The notes beneath the pieces were generated by a model. It was given only the letters and a program-made list of their open reading frames with translations, had not been told where the DNA came from and did not search any database. A stretch of 64,000 nucleotides of DNA, taken from positions 125,203-189,202 of the forward strand of contig DEOB01000011.1 in assembly GCA_002359895.1 (NCBI GenBank), read 5' to 3'. How positions within the stretch are numbered: position 1 is the stretch's first letter; each line of letters begins with the position of its first letter. Positions 35,034-42,926 of this stretch are shown piece by piece. The translations under genes were made by a program, and so were the position numbers. Source of the DNA: Stenotrophomonas sp. UBA2629 (lineage in GTDB: Bacteria > Pseudomonadota > Gammaproteobacteria > Xanthomonadales > Xanthomonadaceae).

Positions 35034-35639
35034 TCAGCTGGTGATACGGCGCAGGTTGGCGCGCGCAGCGGCGTCATAGCGTTCATGGAAGAACGCGCTG
35101 AAGAAGATACGCGGCTGCGCCAACACACCTTTCAGGAAGCGGCGCCGGTTGATGCGGAACACAAAGCCAGGCACCTTGCCGCTGTATTCCTGCGCGATGC
35201 CGCGATCGTAGGCATCAAATATTGCCGGCGGCGCGCCGAGAATGGCCATGTCGCTGTCCAGAAACAGCGCCGCATCGGCGTCGAGCTCTTCAGCCCGCAA
35301 CTGCCCGTGGCGTGCGGTGAGTTCGATAAGCGTCGCCACCCGCGCAGCGTCCACGCCTGCATCGGGCAACCAACGTTCGATGGCGGCAACGGCAAGCTGT
35401 GCCGAACGCAGCTCGTTGTCGCTGCGCCCCGCCTCATAGATCGCGTCGTGGTACAGCACCGCCAGCGCGACCTCACGCGGCTGCTGCCAGCCCGGACCCT
35501 GCGCGACATCGCGATAGTGATGCAACACCGCCTGCACGTGGCCGATGTTGTGATACGCGCGCGGCGGCTGCGCGTAAGCGGCCTCAAGCTCGGCCAACTG
35601 TTGCGGCGGCAGGGACAGCGGCAGCGAGGTGGTATCCAT
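35034..35639 (-). CDS. HD-domain metal-dependent phosphohydrolase
   Basis: A 201-residue protein with the HD-superfamily metal site: YHNIGHVQAVL near residue 30, then VLYHDAIYEAGRSDNE, and a later D in FLDSDMAILG. This set is seen in predicted metal-dependent HD phosphohydrolases of unknown substrate (nucleotides are the usual targets). The ATG at 35639 is chosen because it directly precedes the conserved region. The 23 residues upstream lie in a repeat element. It reads in the same direction as thpR. Confidence 0.82.
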   Translation of the reverse strand: MDTTSLPLSLPPQQLAELEAAYAQPPRAYHNIGHVQAVLHHYRDVAQGPGWQQPREVALAVLYHDAIYEAGRSDNELRSAQLAVAAIERWLPDAGVDAARVATLIELTARHGQLRAEELDADAALFLDSDMAILGAPPAIFDAYDRGIAQEYSGKVPGFVFRINRRRFLKGVLAQPRIFFSAFFHERYDAAARANLRRITS

Positions 35640-35665
35640 GCGCGCATCCTGCCTTAGATGCAGGA

Positions 35666-35712
35666 GTGAGTGAAGAGAAGTGCGTCGGGACGAGGCTAGC
35701 GCCTTCACTCAC
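35666..35712. repeat. Inverted repeat with AGTGAGTG core
   Basis: GTGAGTGAAG at 35666-35675 is the perfect reverse complement of CTTCACTCAC at 35703-35712. It lies between thpR and the HD gene. The same core is seen at 10561-10676 and 37787-37850. Confidence 0.65.
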
Positions 35713-35721
35713 CAAGCCAGC

Positions 35722-36309
35722 TCAGCCCAGCTGCCAGCGGCCTTCCAGCTGATAGCGGCTCTGGCCGAGGAAGCTGCGGATCAGCACGAACTCGCGCACG
35801 AACCACCGCAGCGGCTGTACCGGCTGGATCGGCATGCGGCGTTTGTCGTACAGCAACGTCATGTGCGGGGTGAAACGCGGATCGGTCTTGCCGCCAACGC
35901 CTTGCAGGCAGCGCGCCAGTTCGCCGTGCAGGCCGGTCAGCAGCTCGGCGCCGTATTCACTGCGCAACACAAACGGGTTCTGGTGCTTGCCGGCAAAACT
36001 ACCCACCTGGTCAAAGCAGACCTCGAACTCCGGCATCCGCACCCGGCCGGCGGCCTGGCGCATCTTGGCCAACAGACTCGGCGGCAGGCCGGCGTAATCG
36101 CCGACGTGGTGCAGGGTGATATGCAGGCGCTCGCATGCCAACGGATGCCCTTCCAGCCCATGCTCGTCGCGCAGCCCATCGGCCAGCTCGGCAACCCGCT
36201 CGGCGGTGTGCGGATCCGGCAGCACCGCAAAAAACAGGCGCTCGGTGGGGATGTCGCTGCCAATGCCCAGCGAAAGCTGTGCCTGGTCAGAGGGAAGGAA
36301 CTTGTTCAT
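35722..36309 (-). CDS. thpR: RNA 2',3'-cyclic phosphodiesterase (2'-5' RNA ligase family)
   Basis: A 195-residue protein of the 2H phosphoesterase superfamily. Both catalytic HxT motifs are present: H-I-T-L (CERLHITLHHVG) and H-M-T-L (RFTPHMTLLYD). The N-terminus has ERLFFAVLPD. The enzyme opens 2',3'-cyclic phosphates of RNA and can join 2'-5' half-tRNAs in vitro. Its biological target is unclear. The ATG at 36309 is chosen over one 13 codons upstream, although the usual conserved region begins some 20 residues in, so the true N-terminus may be shorter. Confidence 0.88.
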   Translation of the reverse strand: MNKFLPSDQAQLSLGIGSDIPTERLFFAVLPDPHTAERVAELADGLRDEHGLEGHPLACERLHITLHHVGDYAGLPPSLLAKMRQAAGRVRMPEFEVCFDQVGSFAGKHQNPFVLRSEYGAELLTGLHGELARCLQGVGGKTDPRFTPHMTLLYDKRRMPIQPVQPLRWFVREFVLIRSFLGQSRYQLEGRWQLG

Positions 36310-36686
36310 GGTTTCGCGTCGAAAGCCGCCGGCATGGCCATTGACCACGGCCGCCGATACTGACTGGGGCCGCGGATACTAGCAGACCCCAACCGTCACC
36401 GGGACGCCTGCTGGACAAATAATAGCCAGCACTCGGCAAGCCAGGCGCTGCGGGCCCTGCCGAAGGTTATCCACATGTTTGCCAAGGGCTGATCCACACC
36501 GCCTGTGGATGGCCCGCCGAGCCTGCCCTGTTCGGTTCGGCCGGCGGCAAGAAGCCCCACGATGCGGTTGATATCCCCCTTCGACAGCCGCCTAGATCAC
36601 CTCACAGCTGCGTGATCCAACCCTCACGCCGGACCGCTTTTGCAGGCATACACTCAAACCGCCGCAGCAACCTGCAGGTGGTCGCC
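36310..36686. other. Intergenic region with a cluster of DnaA-box-like sites
   Basis: This 377-base gap between divergent thpR and the TPR gene has no gene I can support. It holds a perfect DnaA box, TTATCCACA, at 36467-36475, a second site TGATCCACA at 36490-36498, and a third on the opposite strand at 36504-36512. Sites two and three form the inverted repeat ATCCACA-N5-TGTGGAT. No dnaA, dnaN or AT-rich unwinding element is nearby. Confidence 0.5.
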
Positions 36687-37784
36687 ATGATCGGTTGGAA
36701 CGCTTTTGCCCTGCTCGCCGTCAGCTCGCTTTCACCCGCGCCCCCGCCGCAGGCCGCCGTGGACATTCCTGCGCCCGCACAGATCATGGCGGTGCCGCCG
36801 GAGATCAAAGCGCTGCTGCGCGAACGGGTGACAAACAGCACCAACTCGCCGGAAAAACGCCTGCAACGCTTGGTTGAGCTGATCTTCCTGCCCGATGGGC
36901 TGGGCCTGCGCTATGACACCGAGGCCACACTGACTATCGCCGAAACCTGGCAGCAGCGCCGTGCCAACTGCCTGTCGTTCACCCTGCTGTTCGTCGCCCT
37001 TTCCCGCGAGATCGGCTTGGAAGCCAACGTGCAGGAGGTGGGCCAGGTGGTCACCTGGTACCAGGAGCAGGGGCTGATTTTCAACGCCGGGCATGTCAAC
37101 GCCGGGCTGCGCGTGAATGGCCGCCTCGCCACCATGGACCTGGACAGCAACGTGCTCTACGACAGCCGGGGCCCCCGGCAGATCACCGACCAGCGCGCCC
37201 TCGCCCACTTCTACAACAACCGCGGCGCCGACCAACTGGCCGCGCACGACTATGCCGCCGCGCGCCGATACTTCGATATGTCGCTGCAGATGGAGCCACG
37301 CTTCGTACCGGCCTGGAGCAACTTGGGCGTGCTGGATTCGCGGGTCAACGATCTGGCTGCCGCGCGTCAGGATTTCGAGAAGGCACTGTCCATCAACAGG
37401 AACCATGCTCCGTCCCTGCACAACGCTGCAAAATTATTCCTGCAGATGGGCGACACACGCGGCGCCGCGCTGCTGCAGACGCGTTTGGAGCGCACCCGCA
37501 ACAAAGACCCGTTCTACCAGTTCATGCAGGGCGTTGCGGCCGAACGCGCCGCCGACTACACCTTGGCAGCGCACTACTACCGCAAGGCGGTGCGGCTGTA
37601 CGGGCGCGCGCATCAGTTCCATTTCGGTCTGGCACGCGCGTATTTCCTCAGCGGCAACAACCGGCTGGCCGAACGTGAAATGACCCGTGCCCGCGCCTTG
37701 TCAGGCAGCGACGAGCAACGGGCCATTTACCAGAGCAAGCTGGAAGGCATCCGGCGCATGGAAGCACGCCATGCGTCACATTGA
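36687..37784 (+). CDS. Transglutaminase-like and TPR domain protein
   Basis: A 365-residue protein. The ATG at 36687 is chosen, and a GTG at 36678 is possible. The N-terminus may be a weak signal peptide (MIGWNAFALLAVSSLSPAPPPQA). Residues about 60-185 look like the transglutaminase-like fold, with Cys in RRANCLSF, His in HVNAGL and Asp in TMDLD. From about 190 onwards there are four or five TPR helical pairs (AHFYNNRGADQLAAHDYAAARRYFDMSL, PAWSNLGVLDSRVNDLAAARQDFEKAL). This pairing is common in proteobacterial cell-envelope proteins of unknown substrate. Confidence 0.78.
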   Translation: MIGWNAFALLAVSSLSPAPPPQAAVDIPAPAQIMAVPPEIKALLRERVTNSTNSPEKRLQRLVELIFLPDGLGLRYDTEATLTIAETWQQRRANCLSFTLLFVALSREIGLEANVQEVGQVVTWYQEQGLIFNAGHVNAGLRVNGRLATMDLDSNVLYDSRGPRQITDQRALAHFYNNRGADQLAAHDYAAARRYFDMSLQMEPRFVPAWSNLGVLDSRVNDLAAARQDFEKALSINRNHAPSLHNAAKLFLQMGDTRGAALLQTRLERTRNKDPFYQFMQGVAAERAADYTLAAHYYRKAVRLYGRAHQFHFGLARAYFLSGNNRLAEREMTRARALSGSDEQRAIYQSKLEGIRRMEARHASH

Positions 37785-37786
37785 AG

Positions 37787-37850
37787 TAGTGAGATAGCGA
37801 TCAAACCGAGCAGCCCAACGGCGGCTCCTACTCACCACTCACTTCTGACC
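37787..37850. repeat. AGTGAGT-type inverted repeat
   Basis: AAGTAGTGAGATAG after the TPR gene is partly complementary to CTACTCACCACTCACTT near 37830, giving a long imperfect hairpin between two convergent genes. It is related to the elements at 10561 and 35666. Confidence 0.45.
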
Positions 37851-38183
37851 TCACGCCTTGCGCAGGAAGCAGGTCTTCAGCACCAGGCCTTTGATCTTGT
37901 CTGAATTGCCCTCGATGTTTTCAGCATCGTCTTCCACCAGGCGGATGTTGCGGATCACCGTACCCTGCTTGAGCGGGATGGAGGAGCCCTTCACTTTCAG
38001 GTCCTTGATGACGGTGACCGTGTCGCCGGCAACCAGCACGTTACCGTTGCTGTCGCGCACGACCAGCGCGTCGGCGGCCGCTTCACCGGGCGTCCATTCG
38101 TGGCCGCAATCGGCGCAGACCCACAGCGCACCATCGGGGTAGACGTTCTGCAGCGAGCACTGCGGGCAGGAAGAGACGGACAT
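37851..38183 (-). CDS. yjdM: YjdM (PhnA-domain) zinc-ribbon protein
   Basis: A 110-residue protein with an N-terminal zinc ribbon (CPQC and CADC, 14 residues apart) and the C-terminal PhnA domain (VVRDSNGNVLVAGDTVTVIKDLKVKGSS, IKQGT-like segment, GLVLKTCFLRK). It was formerly named PhnA for alkylphosphonate uptake in E. coli, but the phosphonate link is doubtful and the function is unknown. The ATG at 38183 begins the ribbon directly. The 11 upstream residues of the longer frame are rejected. Confidence 0.92.
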   Translation of the reverse strand: MSVSSCPQCSLQNVYPDGALWVCADCGHEWTPGEAAADALVVRDSNGNVLVAGDTVTVIKDLKVKGSSIPLKQGTVIRNIRLVEDDAENIEGNSDKIKGLVLKTCFLRKA

Positions 38184-38299
38184 GACAGCTCCCGGAACAT
38201 GAAGAGGGCCGGCCATTGTAGCCGCTCACGCTCGCTCTCACGCCGCAGGCCCTGCCGCGTAGTAAAGTGCGCGGCCGCTTAAGCAACAGAAATCGCTCC

Positions 38300-39658
38300 A
38301 TGAAACTTGGCATTGACTTCGGCACCAGCAACTCGGCCGCCGCCGCCCATATCGATGGCAAAGTAGTGCCGGTGCAATTTGGCGACGCGCTGCAGTTCCG
38401 CACCACGGTGTACTTCCCCGAGGTGATGCGCGACCCCAACGATTTCGAGCTGACGCCCGCACTTGAGCAGCAGCTGGACGAGCTGATGGAATCGGGCCGC
38501 CGCGACGCCCGCGCTGCCGGCACCCAGCGCAGCCACGATCAACTGCGCAGTGATGCCATGCGCGTGGTGCGCCGGCAGTGGATGGAAGAGCGCATCCGCG
38601 AGCCACAAAGCTCCACCACCCTGCTGCAGAACGCCGTGTACGGTGACGACGCGCTGGAAGCCTACTTCGAGGAGAACGAAGGCAACCTGGTACAGAGCCC
38701 CAAGTCGATGCTCGGCTACAACCTGCACCCGCGCGCCAAGCAGACCATCACCGGTATCGCCACGCACATTCTTGAACACATCCGCCTGACTGCCTCCAAG
38801 CAGCTCGGCCAAAACGTGCGCAGCGCCCTGCTCGGTCGCCCGGTGCAGTTCCGCAGTTCGATTGGTGAGGCCGGCAATGCGCAGGCGCTGGATATCCTGC
38901 GCGGCGCGGCATTGGCGGCGGGCTTTGATGAGGTTGAATTTCTGGAAGAGCCGGCCGCTGCCGCCATGCATTATCACGCCGTCAGCGACAGCCGCCACGA
39001 AGCGGTGATCGTGGACGTCGGCGGCGGTACCACCGACATCGCCCACGCCAGCGTCGGCGGCACACAACCACCGCAGATCCACCGCGCCTGGGGTATCGCG
39101 CGCGGCGGCACCGATATCGACCTTGCGCTGAGCCTGGCCGGCTACATGCCGCTGTTCGGTCGCGGCATCACCCGCGTACCGGCGCATCACTATGTGGAAG
39201 CAGCAATGGTGCAGGACATGCCGCGCCAACGTGATTTCCGCCAGCACGACTATGCCGCGGTGGATGCGCCGTATGGTACGCGCCTGCAGGCGCTGCAGGA
39301 CACCGGCAACACCGCGCGGCTGTATCGCGCTGTGGAGCACTGCAAGATCGCGCTGAGCAGCAACGATCGCCATGCCAGCGTGCTGGACTTCATCGAGCCG
39401 GGTTTGAATGTGGACACAGACGCACCGCATCTGACCCAGGCCGCCGGCAATTATCTGGCTGAGTTGGAAGCACTGCTGCTGCAGGTGCGCCAGGACATTG
39501 GGCATGATCCCGCCGCAGTGTTCCTTACCGGCGGCATGTCACGCGCCGGCTATGTGCAGCGCACCGCGGCGGCGGCATTTCCCGGCGCAACGCTGGTGCA
39601 CGGCGATCCGTCGTTCGGCGTGGTGCAGGGCTTGGCGTTGGCGGCGGCGAAAAGCTGA
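38300..39658 (+). CDS. yegD: YegD-like Hsp70 family chaperone
   Basis: A 452-residue protein with the actin/Hsp70 ATPase fold: phosphate-1 LGIDFGTSNSA at the start, phosphate-2 VIVDVGGGTTDIAH and the adenosine motif FLTGGMSRAGYV near the end. It matches E. coli YegD in length (450). YegD lacks the DnaK substrate-binding domain and no client is known. The ATG at 38300 starts the conserved MKLGIDFG sequence. It is single and divergent from yjdM. Confidence 0.88.
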   Translation: MKLGIDFGTSNSAAAAHIDGKVVPVQFGDALQFRTTVYFPEVMRDPNDFELTPALEQQLDELMESGRRDARAAGTQRSHDQLRSDAMRVVRRQWMEERIREPQSSTTLLQNAVYGDDALEAYFEENEGNLVQSPKSMLGYNLHPRAKQTITGIATHILEHIRLTASKQLGQNVRSALLGRPVQFRSSIGEAGNAQALDILRGAALAAGFDEVEFLEEPAAAAMHYHAVSDSRHEAVIVDVGGGTTDIAHASVGGTQPPQIHRAWGIARGGTDIDLALSLAGYMPLFGRGITRVPAHHYVEAAMVQDMPRQRDFRQHDYAAVDAPYGTRLQALQDTGNTARLYRAVEHCKIALSSNDRHASVLDFIEPGLNVDTDAPHLTQAAGNYLAELEALLLQVRQDIGHDPAAVFLTGGMSRAGYVQRTAAAAFPGATLVHGDPSFGVVQGLALAAAKS

Positions 39659-39687
39659 GGCACTGCCTGGGGCATCAGCAGAAGCTG

Positions 39688-39726
39688 CCCTCACCCCCAA
39701 CCCCTCTCCCGCCAGCGGGAGAGGGG
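39688..39726. repeat. Hairpin repeat, family I (inverted orientation)
   Basis: CCCTCACCCCCAACCCC is followed by the CTCTCCCGC-CA-GCGGGAGAG stem, the reverse-oriented relative of the element at 24658. It lies between the convergent yegD and DUF4097 genes, so it could end both transcripts. Confidence 0.8.
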
Positions 39727-39754
39727 CTATTGATCTCTGCGGCGCCCGAGCTTT

Positions 39755-39802
39755 CCCTTCTCCCTTTCAAGGGAGAAGGTGCCCCGAAGGGGCGGATGAG
39801 GG
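39755..39802. repeat. Hairpin repeat, family II (inverted orientation)
   Basis: A CCCTTCTCCCT/GGGAGAAGG stem is followed by GCCCCGAAGGGGC and GGATGAGGG. It is the reverse-oriented relative of 24778-24833. The 179-base gap here holds one copy of each family and nothing else. Confidence 0.8.
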
Positions 39803-39837
39803 AGTTTTTAATCTGACTTCAAAAAAACGTCCACCGC

Positions 39838-40728
39838 TCAACGACCACCCAAACTGACCCGCACATCGCCCGAGTGCGAGGTCACGGAGATATCACCATC
39901 GCCACCGCCGATGCGTGCATCCAGGCTGCTGCCGGGGCCGTAACGCGGGCGCTCTACTTTGCCGACATCAGAGGTGATGTCGCCGCTGAAAGTGTTGGCC
40001 TTCAACTGGGCCGAGGTGCGGGTTGGCAGGGTGAGCGTCACCGAGCCACTCACCGTTTCCAGATTGATGCGGCCACCCGGCTGCAGGCCTGCGCTGCGCA
40101 CGCCCAGCCTGCCGGACACGGTTTCCGCATTGAGCCGCTGCACCACTGACAGATCCAGCGTAATGCCGCCGGACACCGAATTGGCCATCACCTCGCCGCC
40201 GCTTCCGCCTGCGGCATTGATGCTGCCGCTCACCGTACGCAGCTCCAACCGGGAGGTGCGCAGCTGTGAGCGGATCGCTCCGCTGACCGCATTGAGCTCC
40301 ACTTCATTGGCCTGACCGTTTGCAGTGATGTCACCGCTCACGGTGGTGGCCTGCAGGCGACGCAGATCAATGTCGGCGACATCCACGTCGGCACTCACGG
40401 TACTGGTCTGCAACTGCGACGCGCGCGGCACGTGCAGCTCCAGCACCGCGCCGCGATTGCTGCGCCCATTCGGGTACACCACTTTCAGCTGCACGCGGTT
40501 GGCGCTGTTCTCCACCTCCAGCCGCTGGCCATCGCCCAGTGTGCCGGTGAGCTGCACTTCATTGCGGTCCCAGCCGCGTACGGTGACCGAGCCGGCGATG
40601 TTGCTCAGTTCAACCCGGCCACCACTGGATAACGGCAAGCGCTGGTTGACCGCGCTCTGCGCAAAGACCGTCGATGCAGGCGCAAGCAACAGCGTGGCGA
40701 CCAGCAGATTCCTCAGGGAGGCGTTCAT
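39838..40728 (-). CDS. DUF4097 family exported beta-repeat protein
   Basis: A 296-residue protein with a signal peptide (ending near VFA-QSA) and a repeated motif, roughly TVSGxIxA, about every 20 residues (SNIAGSVTV, TTVSGDITAN, NAVSGAIRS, RTVSGSINAA, NSVSGGITLD, ETVSGRLGV, NTFSGDITS). This is typical of DUF4097, predicted to fold as a right-handed beta-helix. A signal peptide suggests a periplasmic or surface location. The ATG at 40728 has AAGGAG five to ten bases upstream. It is the last gene of the sigma/anti-sigma operon, 11 bases after the anti-sigma stop. Confidence 0.85.
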   Translation of the reverse strand: MNASLRNLLVATLLLAPASTVFAQSAVNQRLPLSSGGRVELSNIAGSVTVRGWDRNEVQLTGTLGDGQRLEVENSANRVQLKVVYPNGRSNRGAVLELHVPRASQLQTSTVSADVDVADIDLRRLQATTVSGDITANGQANEVELNAVSGAIRSQLRTSRLELRTVSGSINAAGGSGGEVMANSVSGGITLDLSVVQRLNAETVSGRLGVRSAGLQPGGRINLETVSGSVTLTLPTRTSAQLKANTFSGDITSDVGKVERPRYGPGSSLDARIGGGDGDISVTSHSGDVRVSLGGR

Positions 40729-40739
40729 GGGGTACTCCT

Positions 40740-41276
40740 TCACGTGGAAAGTCCGGCGCCGCCGAGGCCTTGCCGGGTAAGTTCAAGACGCAGCGCATAG
40801 GTGCGCTGCAGTTGCCCGAGCAGAAAACCTGCCTGCGGGCTTATTTCAATGGCGCGGCGGATATCACCTGCGCTGGCATCCAGCTCCTGCAACGCCGGCA
40901 GCAGCTCGGCAGGCACGCTGTCCTGCGGAATCGCTGCGATGGCCAGCCCGTAATCACGCGTCAACGCCTTGGCCTGTGCCTGCAACGGTGAAACCGGCGG
41001 CGCTCGCTCCTGCGGCTGCCACAACGCTGCCGAGCCGACCAAGGCCAGCACAGCCGCTGCTGCCGCACCGGCAAACCAGGGCCAGCGACGTGGCGGCCTG
41101 TGCGTAGCGGGCCGCAGCATCGACGGCGTTATCACCACCGGCTGCGGCTGCCGGGGATGCTGCAGTTCAGCGGCAATGCGTTGCCATACCGCGGCAGGCG
41201 GGATGCGCTCAGCGGGCAGCTCGCGCAGGCGCTGGGCCAGATCGTCGCTATCGTGTTCGTTGTCGTTCGGGTTCAT
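40740..41276 (-). CDS. Putative membrane anti-sigma factor
   Basis: A 178-residue single-pass protein. The N-terminal cytoplasmic part (DDLAQRLRELPAERIPPAAVWQRIAAELQ) is followed by one transmembrane helix (about 73-94) and a periplasmic domain. Its start overlaps the sigma gene's stop (ATGA), the standard arrangement for an ECF sigma factor and its anti-sigma. There is no HxxxCxxC zinc motif, so it belongs to the non-ZAS type, if it is an anti-sigma factor at all. The signal it reads is unknown. Confidence 0.7.
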   Translation of the reverse strand: MNPNDNEHDSDDLAQRLRELPAERIPPAAVWQRIAAELQHPRQPQPVVITPSMLRPATHRPPRRWPWFAGAAAAAVLALVGSAALWQPQERAPPVSPLQAQAKALTRDYGLAIAAIPQDSVPAELLPALQELDASAGDIRRAIEISPQAGFLLGQLQRTYALRLELTRQGLGGAGLST

Positions 41277-41857
41277 TGTGCGTCTCCAAGCCGTACCCGC
41301 AGCAGGCCGCGGGCACGATGCAGCTGTGCTTTGGAACTGCCAACGGCCATCTGCAGCTCCGTGGCGATTTCCTGGTGTTTCCAACCTTCTATGTCATGCA
41401 GCACCAGCACTGCCCGGGCGCGCGGTGGCAAGGTCTGCAGCGCGCGCTCAAGATCCATGCCGGTGGCGTGGCAACGCGCGGGTGCGGCCATGTCCGAGAG
41501 CTGCTCCCTGCCGTCATCACCGGCATCCAGCGATTCAAACGCTGCGCTGGCGCGTAACTCCATCAGCGCGGTGTTCACCGCCAAACGATGCAGCCATGTG
41601 GCCAGCGCGCTCTCAAAGCGAAACTGCGGCAACTTGCGCCAGGCTTGGATGAAGGTTTCCTGCAGTACATCCTCGGCGCGGGCGGCATTGCCACCGCATA
41701 GCCGCCACAGCAACGCGTTCAACCTCGGCGCGTGGCGGCGGTAGATGCGCTCGTAGGCGTGCACATCGCCAGCAGCGGCGGCGCGGGCCAGCTCAGCGTC
41801 GTCCACGGCGGGCGATGTAAGGGCGGCGGCGGTCACGGTGGCGTTGAGCATATCCAT
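41273..41857 (-). CDS. ECF-type RNA polymerase sigma factor
   Basis: A 194-residue sigma-70 family member. Region 2 is seen as AYERIYRRHAPRLNALLWRLCG and DVLQETFIQAWRKLPQFRFESALATWLHRLAVNTAL. Region 4 is LPPRARAVLVLHDIEGWKHQEIATELQMAVGSSKAQLHRARGLLR. Start is ATG 41857. Another in-frame ATG lies two codons on, and the long frame upstream is dismissed. It should direct transcription of its own operon (anti-sigma, DUF4097), but I could not pick out an ECF promoter with certainty. Confidence 0.92.
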   Translation of the reverse strand: MDMLNATVTAAALTSPAVDDAELARAAAAGDVHAYERIYRRHAPRLNALLWRLCGGNAARAEDVLQETFIQAWRKLPQFRFESALATWLHRLAVNTALMELRASAAFESLDAGDDGREQLSDMAAPARCHATGMDLERALQTLPPRARAVLVLHDIEGWKHQEIATELQMAVGSSKAQLHRARGLLRVRLGDAQ

Positions 41858-42072
41858 TGGATGCAGCTGCCGGGCAAAAGGTTTAAAGCCGCATTGGCAG
41901 TCCGCACGGGCATCGCCGACAATCCCCGTCCCCACCGTTGCCGGTTCATGCGTGTGGCATCCCTCCCCGCGTGTGCGGGTGATGCCCGGATGTGTCGGCA
42001 CGACCACCCTCTGGCCGTTCAGCCGGCTTTCTGCACGCCCCCCCGGAGCACGTGCAGTCTGTAAGGAGATTG

Positions 42073-42657
42073 ATGATGAAGCAGTACCTGCCGCCCACGA
42101 TGCATACCTGGATCGAACCGCTGACCACCGGGTTGAACATCGTTGTGATTCTGCTGGTGGCCTTGTTGCTGCGCCTGCTGATGCGGCGATTGTTGTCCCG
42201 CCTGGGGCGTCACTACACCTTGCCGCAGCCCATTGAAATAGCCATTCGGCGGTTGTCCAGTTTCATCATCTGGACGGTGTCGCTTCTGGCGATTCTCAAT
42301 GCCATCGGCGTCCAGCCCTCGGTGCTGTGGACCGCCTTCACCGGCTTTGCCGCCGTGGGCGCGGTGGCGTTCTTCGCGGCGTGGAGCGTGCTGTCCAACA
42401 TCTTCTGCACCTTTTTGATCTTCACCACCCGGCCCTTCCGCTTGGGTGACCAGATCGAGCTGCTGGAAAACGGCGAGAAGCCGGGGCTGAAGGGCAGCGT
42501 CATCGACATCAACCTGATCTACACCACCCTGCAGGAGATCGGTGGCCCCGCCGAAGGCACCTTGATGCAGATTCCCAACAGCCTGTTCTTCCAGCGTGGC
42601 CTGCGCCGCTGGCGTGGCGGTGATGTGGCGCAGGGCGCGATTGAAGGGGATGGCTGA
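42073..42657 (+). CDS. Small MscS-like mechanosensitive channel
   Basis: A 194-residue protein with TAAGGAG eight bases before the ATG at 42073. It has three hydrophobic segments, the last (TAFTGFAAVGAVAFFAAWSVLSNIFCTFLIF) being the glycine/alanine-rich pore helix of MscS. The short beta domain that follows (RPFRLGDQIELLE, GSVIDINLIYTTLQ, IPNSLFFQR) is also MscS-like. It lacks the large C-terminal alpha/beta cage of standard MscS. It probably releases solutes on hypo-osmotic shock. It is divergent from the sigma operon. Confidence 0.88.
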   Translation: MMKQYLPPTMHTWIEPLTTGLNIVVILLVALLLRLLMRRLLSRLGRHYTLPQPIEIAIRRLSSFIIWTVSLLAILNAIGVQPSVLWTAFTGFAAVGAVAFFAAWSVLSNIFCTFLIFTTRPFRLGDQIELLENGEKPGLKGSVIDINLIYTTLQEIGGPAEGTLMQIPNSLFFQRGLRRWRGGDVAQGAIEGDG

Positions 42658-42746
42658 GGCGCGATTGGCTGCGACGATTGATTCGCCACCTGGACATGGG
42701 GCGAGGCGTTCCTCATCGCATCAGCTGATGGCTTTTTGAGGCGAGG

Positions 42747-42783
42747 CCCTCACCCCAACCCCTCTCCCGCAACCGGAGAGGGG
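42747..42783. repeat. Hairpin repeat, family I
   Basis: CCCTCACCCCAACCCC is followed by a CTCTCCCGC/CCGGAGAG stem, close to 39688-39726. It lies in the 269-base gap between the MscS-like gene and sotB, which holds no other recognisable element. Confidence 0.75.
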
Positions 42784-42926
42784 CTTGATCCGCTCATTTC
42801 CGGCTTGGCCCCGTGAATTTCCAGCAGCGAGTGGCCGCTGAACCACAGCATCCCACTCGTGCTGCGGCGCAGCATGCGAAAATCCCGCCTGTCCCCCGGT
42901 CGTCTTGACCGCTCGCTCCGTCAACC

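Noticed and set aside
36467..36512. Chromosome replication origin
   Set aside because: Although DnaA-box-like sites cluster here, there is no AT-rich unwinding region and no dnaA, dnaN, gyrB, rpmH or parAB gene nearby.
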